Of a stretch of 64,000 nucleotides of DNA, positions 44,133 through 55,205 are shown piece after piece; position 1 is the stretch's first letter, and each line of letters opens with the position of its first letter. The DNA comes from Calycina herbarum. Its lineage: Eukaryota; Ascomycota; Leotiomycetes; Helotiales; Pezizellaceae. Made by a program: the position numbers and the translations under genes. The stretch lies in contig LLEY01000022.1 in assembly GCA_001414485.1 (NCBI GenBank), positions 620,001-684,000 of the forward strand. The letters run 5' to 3'. The notes below the pieces were generated by a model. It was not told where the DNA came from, did not search any database, and was given only the letters and a program-made list of their open reading frames with translations.

Positions 44133-44904
44133 ATGCCACCTCAATATCTTTCTGAATCCCCTCCAGATTCGAGATCGCCCGTGCCCTATGATTTTGAAGA
44201 TCCGACAGCCTCCCCTTCGCCATCTCCCTCGCCCTCGCCCTCGCCCACACCGTCTCAATCCGGGACCCCAGAACCCACCACGCTGGTACCAGAACCACTT
44301 GCAGATACATCACTCGATATAAACCACCAAAACATGCGTTGAAGAATGGCGTTACGGTCATCAATAAGCTCCCAGTTGTACGTGCGATTGAATTCCGTCC
44401 AGATAGATTCATTACGAGCGTGGAACGATCCGGCAACGTCCAAGCACTGTTGGGTTATGAACGTGGCTCCGAAGCACTAGCTTCATGCACGAAATGTCGT
44501 ACGGGCCGTGGAGTTTTCCCAAAATGTGTTATACTAAATAGTCACTTCGGTGGCTCATGTACCAATTGCCGAGTGCAAGATCAGACCAATTAGTGTTCAT
44601 ATCACTGTACGTCCCGTCCGTCTGATTAGAATTCATAATTCAAATTTACTAACGAAAAATGATAGTCGTAGATGTCAACAATCTCGGTGGCTGTGTCAAG
44701 AGAAAGGTCAAGATTCCATTTGCTCCCAACGCAAAAAGTACACCAGAGGCAAAAAGTCAGAGAGCAGAAGAGGAGCTGGACGATATCGACAGTGATTTTT
44801 CGGAGCCATCTCAACATCTTCCCCATTCCCAATCATCGAGAAGTCGCAGTCGGAAATTAGAGGATAACCCTATAGTTGATCTACCTCAAGCGGCAGGGCG
44901 CTGA
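44133..44904 (+). pseudogene. DUF3716-like Cys-rich gene with a frame break and a TAG
   Basis: The N-terminal frame (MPPQYLSESPPDSRSP, then a (SP)n run at about 44206-44262) stops at 44340. Another frame picks up before that stop and encodes ALKNGVTVINKLPVVRAIEF, then the Cys domain CTKCRTGRGVFPKCVILNS and GGSCTNCRVQDQTN, a pattern like the fungal DUF3716 zinc-binding-type domain. An in-frame TAG (44591-44593) is followed by CSYHC, where a Gln codon would continue the domain. After a likely intron (donor GTACGT, branch ACTAAC, acceptor GATAG at about 44664) the frame resumes with a charged tail ending PQAAGR at 44904. I read this as a decaying gene; an alternative exon structure is possible. 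Confidence 0.55.
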
Positions 44905-45072
44905 AAACCCCAACTCACTGATGTAATTCAAGCTGCGGATGAGGTTAAATTGTGAATCATCTTATTTCATTTTCACATTTTCTGCTTCCCTTCTCTTGGA
45001 ATTTCAGACTGACTATTCGATAGATGGTCCATAATTATAAACTTATGTCACAATATACCCGCAGCGGAGAAG

Positions 45073-45485
45073 ATGGTCGTCCAGAATTTATTGACAACTG
45101 CAACCGCGGATACAATTTATGTAGATGAAACCACATCGCAACAGCAGCTGGAAAGAGCACTTAGCAATACATTGCCTACGTTGTCGAGAATTGAGACACA
45201 TTCATCTCAAAAGCGGAAGAGCATGAATGACGATGATACGGAGGAAAACTACGAATATAAGAGAAGAGTAGTAAAACTTGGCGATGTGAGTTCTGCTTAC
45301 TCCTCAGTCATCATTCGGGCTGACAATCTGGTTTAGGATAGTGAAGCTCCCATATGTGAAGTTTGTGGCGGGGAATGGAAATAAAAGAAAATTCAGAATG
45401 TTTCCATACCGAACAACAGTGGCATTGCTTATGCGGGAGTCCAATCGCTATTCATAATCGAGATTTGAATTGGCGACAGCTTTAA
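45073..45485 (+). pseudogene. Small Cys/His-rich gene with a one-base frameshift
   Basis: Exon 1 (45073-45285) begins MVVQNLLTTATADTIYVDET and has the charged KRKSMNDDDTEENYEYKRR. It ends at a perfect GTGAGT donor. After a 51-nt intron, exon 2 (from 45337) reads DSEAPICEVCGG, then stops at TAA. One base over, the frame continues ECFHTEQQWHCLCGSPIAIH to a stop at 45485. The break falls at a run of four G (45370-45373). The combined pattern C-x2-C ... C-F-H ... W-H-C-x-C-G looks like a zinc-binding module. Loss of one G, or a base-calling error, would explain it. Confidence 0.55.
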
Positions 45486-45832
45486 TCCGACGAACTTGTT
45501 AGAACTCTGAGACGATCAAGAATCATTCGGGAAGGTTTAGATGAATCAAAAAACCGCTTTTCTGATTGTTTTGGGTGCTCTCAGAAGATATTTATTTGTG
45601 CACACCTCAGACTGTTGCAGAGAGCGAAATGTACTCCGTACAACCGATCTCGGATGCGATGATGATGATGCGTGACAGGGTTTAATATTTACGCTTTGGC
45701 TGTCGCGTCGCGCAGCGCGTCCCCCAACTTCACTTCTTCACTTACAGAACTCCCAGACTTCATTCAAAACTTCACAAATTTTGTGCATCTATTTACTCGC
45801 TAACACCCGCCATCGCTGGACCCGAAACCGAG

Positions 45833-46554
45833 ATGCCTTCTACGAGATCAAGCGCTGATATCCGGCCAGCCAACCCCTCGCGCGCCGCTTCACGAGCGTC
45901 AACAATCGCCCCACGCGTGGGCTTAACCACCAGAGTTGCCACCGCATTATCGAAAGCAAACGAGGAGCAACTGCGTAGTATATTGTTGGATATGTGCGAA
46001 AAGGTTCCGGGCGCAGATGAATTTGTTCGCCAGAGATGCGTTCAAAAGGGGGCACCACGGGAGGACAAAACTGCAGACGCGAAGACACTATCGCAGGGAA
46101 ATCTATCGAAGCTACAACAAGATCTAGGGAACCCGAGTCCTCTACCCAAAGATCCGGATACACTTGCGGAAACGAACGATACCCCGAAGCGGAAAATTGA
46201 TAATGTTGGGGACGATGAAAGACCGGAACCCAAGAGAAGATCTGTGAGAAAACCGATAGTTGCTTGCAAGGCAAATAGAAAAACGTCAGTTTATTCTCAG
46301 ACGTCATATCAAAGCAGATACTGATGTTGAGATTAGGAAACGGGAGACAAGGAAACCAAGCGGGGAAATATGTGAGAATTGCGGCGAGGATCCCTATTAT
46401 GACAGTGATGGATGCTGTAAGCAGAGAAGGATGGATGGCTATAAGTGAGTCTTCTCCCTCGGAATTAGGATTTGCTGTTAACAGTGTACTTAGGAGAGCG
46501 GAAGCCGAAGAACTTCAGGCGTTTCAACGCCACAAAGCTCGCCCCGGTCCATGA
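45833..46554 (+). CDS. Nuclear-looking Cys-rich protein with a CENCG module
   Basis: Exons 45833-46284, 46337-46444 and 46494-46554 are in phase and give about 206 residues. The N-terminus is Arg/Ser-rich. A helical segment follows (NEEQLRSILLDMCEKVPGAD), then a KRKIDNVGDDERPEPKRR stretch like a bipartite nuclear signal, and the module GEICENCGEDPYYDSDGCCK. Many fungal proteins of unknown function share this layout: short helix, basic region, Cys module. The frame ends KARPGP-TGA at 46554. Immediately after, in the same frame, ATG TGT opens a second copy of the module (see 46555-46626). Confidence 0.55.
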
Positions 46555-46663
46555 ATGTGTGAAAATTGTGGAGGTGTCTTTTCAAATGAAGATGATGGTT
46601 GTTGCAAATACAGAATGTAAAGATCCCGGCTGTCTGGTTACGAGAGGAAGGAGACGTAGGTAA
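46555..46663 (+). pseudogene. Second CENCG module after an in-frame stop
   Basis: Directly after TGA (46552-46554) the same frame reads MCENCGGVFSNEDDGCCKYR, clearly a copy of the CENCGEDPYYDSDGCCKQR module at about 46370-46430. It stops at TAA and then continues RSRLSGYERKET. This may be a lost C-terminal repeat of the gene upstream. Confidence 0.5.
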
Positions 46664-47751
46664 CTTCCGGAGCGTTGTGATTTTCATTTTCTAACAGAAG
46701 TTAGGAATTTCATATACCCATATACATTTTTTTTTAAATAATTTTTCAACACACCTCACAATGAACCCTTATTGTTATTTTCTCTCAACTCTGGTTTGAG
46801 CAGAGGATCAGATATTTAACGTCACTTCTCCAAGCACCATTTGTATATATCTATTTCAATTTCCTCAATACTTGCCAATCGCAGTACTCCAAAATCTACC
46901 AAAATCTGCCCCCGTGGAGGTTCTTCCATCGCGTACGGGATAATATCATGGTACGTCTCTGCTTGTTAAAATCGACGTTCTAACAAATCTGTTATCAGAG
47001 AAACGTGACCATCCTTCTGTCCTGGTGAGGGGGCAAGGATCGGTTACGTAAAGCGTTATATTCTGTTTCATGCGAAAAAGCGAAAAAATCCTACCCGTAC
47101 CGAGCCGTTCTAGTCAGTTTTGCCCACTTTGGCTTCCAATTACAGCCAAGTGTGAAAAGTTAGTATCCCGAAGCTCATCCGACGGCCATTCCGACCCCCT
47201 TCTCCTGACTCCTTGGCCGCTTACCAGCTGCTTATGGTGAGTGGCGCGAACGTCTTCTGTGGAGTTTGTGGCACTTGCGGCACTTCGTGACGACAAGTCG
47301 TTTACACTCAACTTTATGTGGAGAATTGTATAGAAATTGCACGCGACAGCACAACTATCACCTAGGATGTATCGACTAATATCATAACTGCGAAATGAGG
47401 ACCGTGGTCCACAGCAGTCCACAGCTCCAAACCACGCAATGTTTATCCAATCCACTTCCTTGGCATGGAAACTTCTGAAAGCGGATCATGGAGGAGCATC
47501 CAATCACGAATTGCAATGCTGTTAGACTTCGATCTCGATAACGTCAAGTCAAGACACAAGCCCTTGGCGAGAAATCGCCTCGGGCACTCGGAGATCAAGG
47601 CAATTCGGGAGTTGCCCAGCCTAGGCGTGGAGCAAGGGATTTTCTCCAGAAGAACCTTCCATGGCCCACCAGCTTTTTGTGTTTTTGTGTCTTTACATTT
47701 CACTTCCACTCCTTCTTTTTAAGTTTTGTGTACCAATACACCTCGCCCAAA
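46664..47751. other. Intergenic
   Basis: No supportable gene. The pyrimidine-rich stretch at about 47680-47745 is probably the leader of the permease gene. Confidence 0.5.
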
Positions 47752-49580
47752 ATGGATTCCAGTAACCACCAAGGCGCCGACAAGGCTGTCTTCGTCGATA
47801 GCTCTAGCAATGAGGAACCCCGCAGCAAGGAGTCTCACGAGAAGAAGCATCACGATGGAATCGAGAGTGGTTCGAACCATTCGGCCGACAATATGCTCGA
47901 AGCAATGGGATACGCCTCGGAATTAATTAGAAGTCGATCAACTCTACAGGTGGCTTTCATGTCCTTCGTCCTCGCCTCCATTCCTTACGGGCTCGCTACA
48001 ACCCTCTTCTATCCGCTTGCTGGTGGAGGACCTGCCAATGTTATCTGGGGCTGGGTTATGGTGTCGTTGATTATTCTATGTGTTGCTATTTCTTTGGGGG
48101 AAATCACTTCTGCGTATCCTACGGCTGGAGGAGTCTACTACCAAACCTTTATGATTGCACCAACCTCATATCGTTTGATCGCTTCTTGGATTTGTGGTTG
48201 GTTGTATGTTGTTGGAAATATAACCATCACCTTGTCGGTCAACTTTGGAACTACGTTATTTATTGTCGCCTGCGTCAATGTCTTCGAATCCGAGCCTGGT
48301 GCTGGAGTCTTTGCTGGAGAGACTTACCAAATCTTCCTCATATTTTTGGCCATCACCATCCTCTGCAACCTTGTCTCGTCGCTCGGAAACAAATGGCTCC
48401 CATGGTTAGATGTAAGTAACCTTTATTTACTAGAAGCATCTCAAAAACTTACAATCTTAGACTTTTGCTATTTTTTGGACTTTTGCCGGCCTCATTGCCA
48501 TCATCGTTTGTGTCTTAGCAATCGCCAAAAACGGTCGCCGCGATGCTGCATTTGTCTTCACCGATTTTGAGCCCACTACAGGCTGGCCTGCGGGGTGGTC
48601 CTTCTGCGTTGGTCTTCTTCAGGCAGCCTATGCAACCTCATCCACTGGAATGATTATCTCGTGAGCTTCATCCTCGGTACTACTTCGAAATTTCAACTGA
48701 CAAAATTAGTATGTGCGAAGAAGTTCAAAACCCAAGCGTCCAAGTTCCAAGAGCTATGGTCGGAACGATCGTCCTCAACTTTATTTGCGGTGTGCTTTTC
48801 TTGATTCCTCTGTTATTCGTTCTCCCCGACCTCGCAGAACTTGTCGCTCTCGTATCCGCCCAACCAACACCAACGATCATTGTCTCCGCAGTCGGTAGCA
48901 AAGGAGGAGCTTTCGGCCTCTTATTCCCTCTTATTGTCCTCGCCATTTTCTGTGGAATTGGTTGCACAACTGCTGCATCCCGATGCACCTGGGCATTTTC
49001 ACGTGATGGAGCCATCCCCGGTTCTCAACTATGGAAGAAGATCAATCCTTCATTGGATGTTCCTTTGAATGCCATGATGCTTTCGATGGCTGTTCAGATC
49101 ATCCTCGCTCTCCTCTACTTTGGATCATCAGCCGCCTTCAACGCTTTCTCTGGTGTTGGTGTTATTTGCTTGACCGTCAGTTACGCCATTCCAATTACCG
49201 TCTCGCTCTTCGGTGGACGAACACATATCAAATTAGGTAAATTTGATATGGGTATGGTTGGACTCATCAGTAACATTGTGTCGATTGGTAAGTCTAACCC
49301 CATCATTCTTTCGACATTAAGTAAAGTGAGAACACAACTGACATTTCCCACCCCAGCTTGGAGTTTGTTGGCCGTCCCATTGTTCTGCATGCCTTCGTTC
49401 ATCCCCGTTGCTGCTGAAACTATGAATTATGCCTCTGTGGTCCTGGTAGCTTTCTTCCTCATTGCACTTGGATGGTATTTCGCCTGGGGTAAAAAGCACT
49501 ACTCCGGTCCACCAGTGCATGAAGATGCCGCCATTGAACGTCGTCTTTCCGTTGCATCTGCTGCCCACGCGCAATCATAA
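47752..49580 (+). CDS. APC-family permease (GABA/choline permease-like)
   Basis: Proton-coupled uptake of an amino acid or amine across the plasma membrane is the family role. Four exons in phase (47752-48411, 48461-48660, 48710-49287, 49357-49580) give 553 residues. The N-terminal tail is hydrophilic and acidic. The transmembrane core begins FMSFVLASIPYGLATTLFYP and has GGPANVIWGWVMVSL, SLGEITSAYPTAGGVYYQTF and the family hallmark SMCEEVQNPSVQVPRAMVG. The last helices end at FFLIALGWYFAWGKKHYSGP. About 12 transmembrane segments are expected. The hallmark resembles fungal choline (Hnm1) and GABA (Uga4) permeases, but the substrate cannot be fixed. Confidence 0.9.
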
Positions 49581-49619
49581 AAAGTCCCATTCCAGGCAGG
49601 TATATTGTTTTTTGGGTAA

Positions 49620-50010
49620 GTATTTTACCAATGCGACAATTATTGGAAGGTCCATTTCCAGTCCGAGGGTAATCCGGATTTCCTGATGCGACGACATTCC
49701 TATGCAACAAACACCTATGCGACAATTTTGGGCGACTTGGCTGAGTGAGTTGCTTGAGGTGCATACTTGTTCTGTTGATTATGGCGACTCTCCTATGCGA
49801 CAATTTTTGGACGACTTCGACTGTGTTATACCACCTTGCAACAACACCTGTGCGACGAGTGCCTTTCTCTTGATGGACGACTTGGTTGAGTGAGTTGTGC
49901 GTCAAACCTCCCCTGCGGCGACCTACCTTGCAACAATACCTCCACCTCCACCCATACGATGAGTTGTCTCTTAATGGACGACCCGGTTCCTTCCCATGCG
50001 GTCACAGCAC
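49620..50010. repeat. Degenerate minisatellite
   Basis: Words such as CCTATGCGACAATTTT, TGGACGACTTGGTTGAGTGA and TTGCAACAACACCT recur in varied order at about 49632, 49692-49755, 49790-49820, 49835-49895 and 49925-49985. Units are imperfect and of unequal spacing (roughly 60-110 bp). Confidence 0.6.
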
Positions 50011-51346
50011 AAAAAACATTGTACAATTAATACACCACCTACCTACGCGACTACGACAAGGCCCCCGCACGATATCCTACATATCACGGAACAGAAATCA
50101 TTTAATGTAATTTCCTTGGATTGGAGTTAGGTCAAAAAGTTGGAGATACCTAAGATTTTGCAAGGAGTTTACCCGCAAGTTTGGATTTTGAAGCGTGTCG
50201 TTCAGTTACATTATTATATCCTGTTTTTTGTACATAGCCATATACCACAAATTATAGATGCATGATAGAGATAATACCAATCCATTTCTCCCGTTCTTGG
50301 TATATGCTATTTTGGTGTGAACGGCATGATGGGGTTTGTCATATTCTTGGCTGCGAGAAAATGCCGGTTGGAGAATGGACTGGGGTCGGAGTGATAGTGA
50401 TGGGTCTCTCAGCATTGAAGGGGGCGCTTGGATATCAGGGGTAATTGATAAGATTTGTGACTACGAGTTCAGTGTCATTTTCTGCAGTCAGACTGTGCCC
50501 CCAATATCAACATTGTTCATGTTCCGTATCGCCTATCAAGTGGAGAGATATGTTTCGGGGTCTTGAGCTGGATATCTGGAGAACAGATAAGGGACGGGCC
50601 GAAGTTCGAAAAAGGAAGGGGGTTCCTTATGATGTCTTGGAGAGGGTCATGGAGAATTTCTCCGTTTTAGGAAAAGGGGTGTTATGTTTGGTGGGGATGA
50701 GGGTGGAGGGTGGATTCATGGATGATCTTCAGATCGTGGAAATCATGAGAGGCATGAAATGTTTAGCGGGCGATCGTATGTGGGACCTGTATCTCGTGGG
50801 GCGTTGCTATAGAAAAAACAAACTTGAAAATCAAAGGACCTATTTGACCACGAGAAAACTTACTTAAGTTTGCCTTAAGACATGGAATTTTCTTCTGCGT
50901 ACCTCTCGAGATTCCATCTAGCCCCTATCCACTTTATAGGTACTTTCTTCTCGTTTAAATCTTGTAAACTAGTACTAGGAATTACTAAGTAGTGCTATTT
51001 ATAGATAACCTGTAAATAGAAATGGAATCAATGAATGAGGAATTCTACTATCTTTAGGTAGCCTCCCATCAATTGGGCTTTGAGGTCACTCTGGCCCATT
51101 GATAGGTATTCCACTCACAGGACTTCGTTTCAACGAAACGTCGAGGTGTATTTCCGTGGCTGTTCGATTCTCACACGTCATGTGAGTCGAGGCTACACAG
51201 TATGGCAATTAGCTCATGTAACAGTAAATGGTAAGTAGCATTTGCTCATTTGTAAGATTATTCAAATTTTGTTTTAAAAGCGTAACACAAATACACCGTA
51301 GCTTTTTTGGGGTTGGGGTTGGGGGGGGGGAGTAAATGTACAGAGT
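50011..51346. other. Intergenic with one unsupported open frame
   Basis: A 140-codon plus-strand frame at 50445-50867 contains a protein-like part (LELDIWRTDKGRAEVRKRKG, then LVGMRVEGGFMDDLQIVEIM) but has no recognisable domain. It may be a gene fragment. A G-rich run lies at 51309-51330 (GGGGTTGGGGTTGGGG and on). Otherwise nothing is seen. Confidence 0.4.
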
Positions 51347-54300
51347 ATGTTCTTAAAAAGTAGGCTGCGCGTTCTCTTAAAAGTTCTCCCGCCATCCATG
51401 ACGCCTATGAAAATGTTTCTGGAAGCAATTCATCATGATTTCTTTCCCGAAACCTGCATTTTGATCAACTCAATCACCTCAACGACCAAGCCACCCGAGT
51501 TTTCCAGTTTTCTCCGGGTTTGCCCTTCGAAACTGCTGCTTTCATTGTTCCAGAAATTTGAGTTCAACCGTTTATCGATGATCCTCAGGGGAGGTAGCCC
51601 GGCGATACCGCAAGCGAATGGATTGGGGAATGGAAATTGCAAATGCGAGGAGTGCGCTGGTGGACAAATTTGTGGCTACTCTGCTCTAGAATTTGAGACT
51701 GATTACTGGCAATACGAAGGATCAACTTACGATCCAGAGAAAAGACTCGAAGTTACTGGGAATGACAGGCAATTCGCTATACATGGCGGTGGAAGGTGGG
51801 TTTTGTTTTCCGTGGGTTTGTATAGAATTAACTTTGCATCTAGGAAAGAGACTTTTAACCTCGTCCCTCGGAGTTTACAACTCTTCAGATTTCCATCGAG
51901 TCGGTTGGAGCACACAGACCATGCTTTTGATGCCCTAATTTGCCATTGGGCTAAAAAAGACTTTGAACTTGCTAGTATACCTATTGATTATATTATCAAC
52001 CTCGCATCAGTCATTTTCATCCAGTGGCAATGGGTGATCTCTGTTTGCAATAACTTCTTGAACAATTTTGTAAGCTTCTATGATTTCTGGCCTTTGAGAA
52101 ATGGACTGATACGACACTGAGGCAATTGAAATCTTAAGCATTCGACTAGAGACCGATAGAAGCATCGTCACACATTTGTTGGGTGCCGCACAGCTATTTA
52201 GGGCACTGAACATATTCTTACAATACCAGTACCAACCGATGATACCTCTTCTTTCTATTTTGAAAAAAGACCGTTTGCTTGAGGGCGCTAGCGAGGAAAA
52301 CGACAAAATAGCCAGACTATCGAACTTCTTGAACAGATTGTATTCGTGCTCCAGTCAAATTCAGCAAATCGAGAACGGCACAGATATCCTCATACAGAGA
52401 ATAACGAATCTCATCTCTATTGATGAAGGATACCGCTCTCGAGATAAAAAGATAGTTTACGACGGCTCTCTTGGATCACGGTGAATAAAGCTAAAATTTA
52501 GTTAATAATGTTGACTGACCACATTATAGCTCATATTTCTTCCTCTTATATTTGTAGCTATGAGTGGTGGTAATCACTAGTCCGTGAACAGAGCATATTT
52601 GGTATGAATGTCGATGTTTTGAAAGACAATCCATCTTGATTATATTACATTTACTTTTCCATACCTCTGGCAGTTGTGGTTGGGATAGGGCACGCAACGT
52701 TGAGATTCTGTACTGGGCTCATCCAACGTGGCAGAAGATACGATCGTATTGGCCATTTGCAGGGGGAAACTGGCAACGACAGTGTAAATGATAGCTCCGT
52801 CCTTTTCTGGGCCGCTGCAACTGGGCAGACAAGAACACTAGCCAATTTGAGGGATGAACACGATCCGAGAGAAGCTGTTGAGGGCTCTGTACTAATATCC
52901 GTAGTCATGAATGGGCAGGAAGAAGCCGCACTACTTAAACTAGAAGACCAAAGTACTAAGCTAGATGCCACAGACGCTTTTGGTGCCACTGCACTACATC
53001 ACGCGTGCCGACGTAGACTGAGAACTGTGGTGGAAATTCTTCTCTCGAAAAAAAGCGTTTCCGAACATAATGGATCAAGAGGGGAAACTACCATTTGATT
53101 GGTAAGTTGACGTCTCTCTTTATGATCAATATATGTAAATAATTGAGAGGGGGTTGAGCATCAAAGCCGGGTTTACAATACTGATTTAGGTATCATCGTA
53201 GGGCCATCGACTCCCAAGAGGACCTTTGTTTGTCCCTACTCCTTCGACAAAAATTCCCCTCGGGGCAAAATGATGCCGATGGAGTACAATTTGATTGGGA
53301 GCTATTGAGGCATAGCCTGCATTACGGTGTAATGTATGCAGATATAGCACTCGTCGATAGACTCCTGACTGCCGGTTTTGCGCCTAGCAAACGCAGCAAA
53401 GGAGGACAAACGATGCTATTCCCGGGTCTGCAGACTCGAGATATCAACTTTCTGAAGCAAGTTCTTGCTAGGATCAATGATATCACATGCACTGATAATT
53501 CAGGGTTCAATCTCCTTCACTTAGCAGTGACGATGGACTACTTTGACGGTGTCAAGTTTCTCATTGAGAAAGGCATTTCTATCAACCAAAGAGCAGCCAT
53601 TACACTAAGAACCCCATTGCTATGCTTGAATCTTAGCCAGACCGACGACACGCTGAGAATACTCAATGCTCTTGCTGAAGCGGGTGCCAATTCAGTTGCA
53701 AAAGATTACGAGAACAACTCATTGGCCCATGTGTTTGCAAAGAATTCTTCAAATTGCTTCGAGGCAATGTCAAAACTGGCAGAGAAAGGGGCAAACTTTA
53801 TGACTACGAATAATACTGGCAACTTGCCCCATAGATTCGCAGCCGAAAGTGGAAATATCTCTGCTGTCAAAGCTTTAAGGAAGTCTCCTGAAGGATTCGA
53901 TCTACTCCCACGGAACGGAGATGGACGAGAAGCCATCGAAGATGCTGCAAGAGGAGGTCATCTCAACATTGCTCTAGAATATATAGAATGAATCCATTGT
54001 TCAGCTTGACCACAACTCCGGAGGGTCTGAAGGTGCAGATGATGTTGATTGAGCATGCAATAGGACTGGACGATGTGTTCGGATTGCAGAATATCCGACA
54101 ACAGATTGGAGGAAACACAATGGATTAGCAAGACATCTTTCTTTATGCAATCATGCATGATACGCCACGCTATTTATCGTACTTATTGAGCATTGAAACT
54201 CCGGCTGGTAGCTTCAAAAGTACAGCCCTGCATCGTGCTATTGAATTGGGTTGCAAAAAGTCGGTACTCATCCTACTAGATAACTCTGTTTCGGTCGAAG

Positions 54301-54672
54301 GAAGAGATACATATGGATGGACTGCACTTCATTCCGCAGCGAAAGTCGGCGATATTTATGCGGCGACGAATTGCAGCGGTGATTTCTGACAAGTACTTTT
54401 GAGACGCACACGGTTGGCCAGCTTTGGACTTTGCTATTGACCGAAACAATAAGGAACAGGTTGAGCTGTTGAAGAATGAGGACTTTATCAAGGGAAAGTA
54501 ACTGCGGCCTTGGGATGTTCCGAGGACAAAGTACTACGTCGGGATGTCTTTTTCGACACCATCAGATGTTACTAGACCAATTGAAATCCCGGCAGAGGCG
54601 GCAAGGGTATTGTATGGGGGATGGTGCAAGTTTAAATCGACGACCATAGATTTTGTGTCCTGCCTTGCATGA
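51347..54672 (+). pseudogene. CorA-like transmembrane / ankyrin-repeat fusion gene, inactivated
   Basis: The order of parts is clear. A CorA-like helical domain starts at about 51580 and runs into FPSSRLEHTDHAFDALICHW and PIDYIINLASVIFIQWQWVI. After a clean 54-nt intron (about 52067-52120) come AIEILSIRLETDRSIVTHLL and FLNRLYSCSSQIQQIENGTD. LIFLPLIFVA and IFGMNVDVLKDNPS follow, with the CorA GMN motif at 52601-52609. Ankyrin repeats fill 52780-54500 (FGATALHHACRRR, SGFNLLHLAV, YGWTALHSAAKVGD). Breaks: a short out-of-frame insertion before SIFGMN, TGA at 52637 (where Trp is expected), a frame slip at the A7 run 53048-53054, another near 53990, TAG at 54126, a slip and TGA near 54370-54405, and TAA at 54499. 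The tail reads to 54672. The intact form would be a membrane-anchored ankyrin protein. Confidence 0.8.
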
Positions 54673-54789
54673 TCAAAACGATCATCCAAAATCACAATAG
54701 GATTACAGCCATTGTGTATTCCATTTCGTTGCGTTTGGTCCCAAGAAACTTATCAGCAGCCCCCACCCCGCGCGCTTGTCTGAAACCCC

Positions 54790-55205
54790 CCTCGCTTATG
54801 CTCGGTTGGGGCTGAAAACGTTTCCAGCTTCGCAAATCTTTTCCCGAATGGCGACAACACTCGAATCATATAACCTCTTTGAATGGGTACTAAACTGGCA
54901 ATTTGAACCGATCATTAAATGACAGTGTTGTGGTAGGTGGCGCAGGTGATACAAGATGGGGATCAAGTGCTGTAACCTCTGCAAATAGAAGGCTTCCAAA
55001 TTCATCACCGATGAGAGCAAAAGCGACCGGATATTCTGTCCGATAATGCAAGTCCTCAGGATTCTAGAAGCTCCCCTGTTCTTTCGAAATAGATGTTGCT
55101 GAGACCCCACCCGAAAGATATACAATGACAAGTGTCTCTTTCCTTTCGAATTCGGGAAGACGAGCGACTGTTGTCAGCAGAGTTACGAAAAGAGTCGCAT
55201 CGGAA
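54790..55205 (-). pseudogene. Relic of an unknown gene, opposite strand to the CorA/ankyrin relic
   Basis: On the minus strand from about 55205 one frame reads ISDATLFVTLLTTVARLPEF, ERKETLVIVYLSGGVSATSI, a TAG, NPEDLHYRTEYPVAFALIGD and EFGSLLFAEVTALDPHLVSP, then two further stops. The protein-like text continues across the stops, so this is decayed coding sequence. I do not recognise the family. Confidence 0.5.

Noticed and set aside
44206..44262. CCCTCG-type repeat as a microsatellite locus
   Set aside because: It encodes the (SP)n run of the DUF3716-like gene; kept there as part of the gene rather than as a separate repeat.
47752..49580. Biosynthetic gene cluster centred on the permease
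   Set aside because: No core biosynthetic enzyme or pathway regulator lies nearby; the neighbours are decayed Cys-rich genes and repeats.
49620..50010. CRISPR-like alternation of repeats and spacers
   Set aside because: Units are imperfect, unequal in length and adjacent; a degenerate minisatellite explains them.
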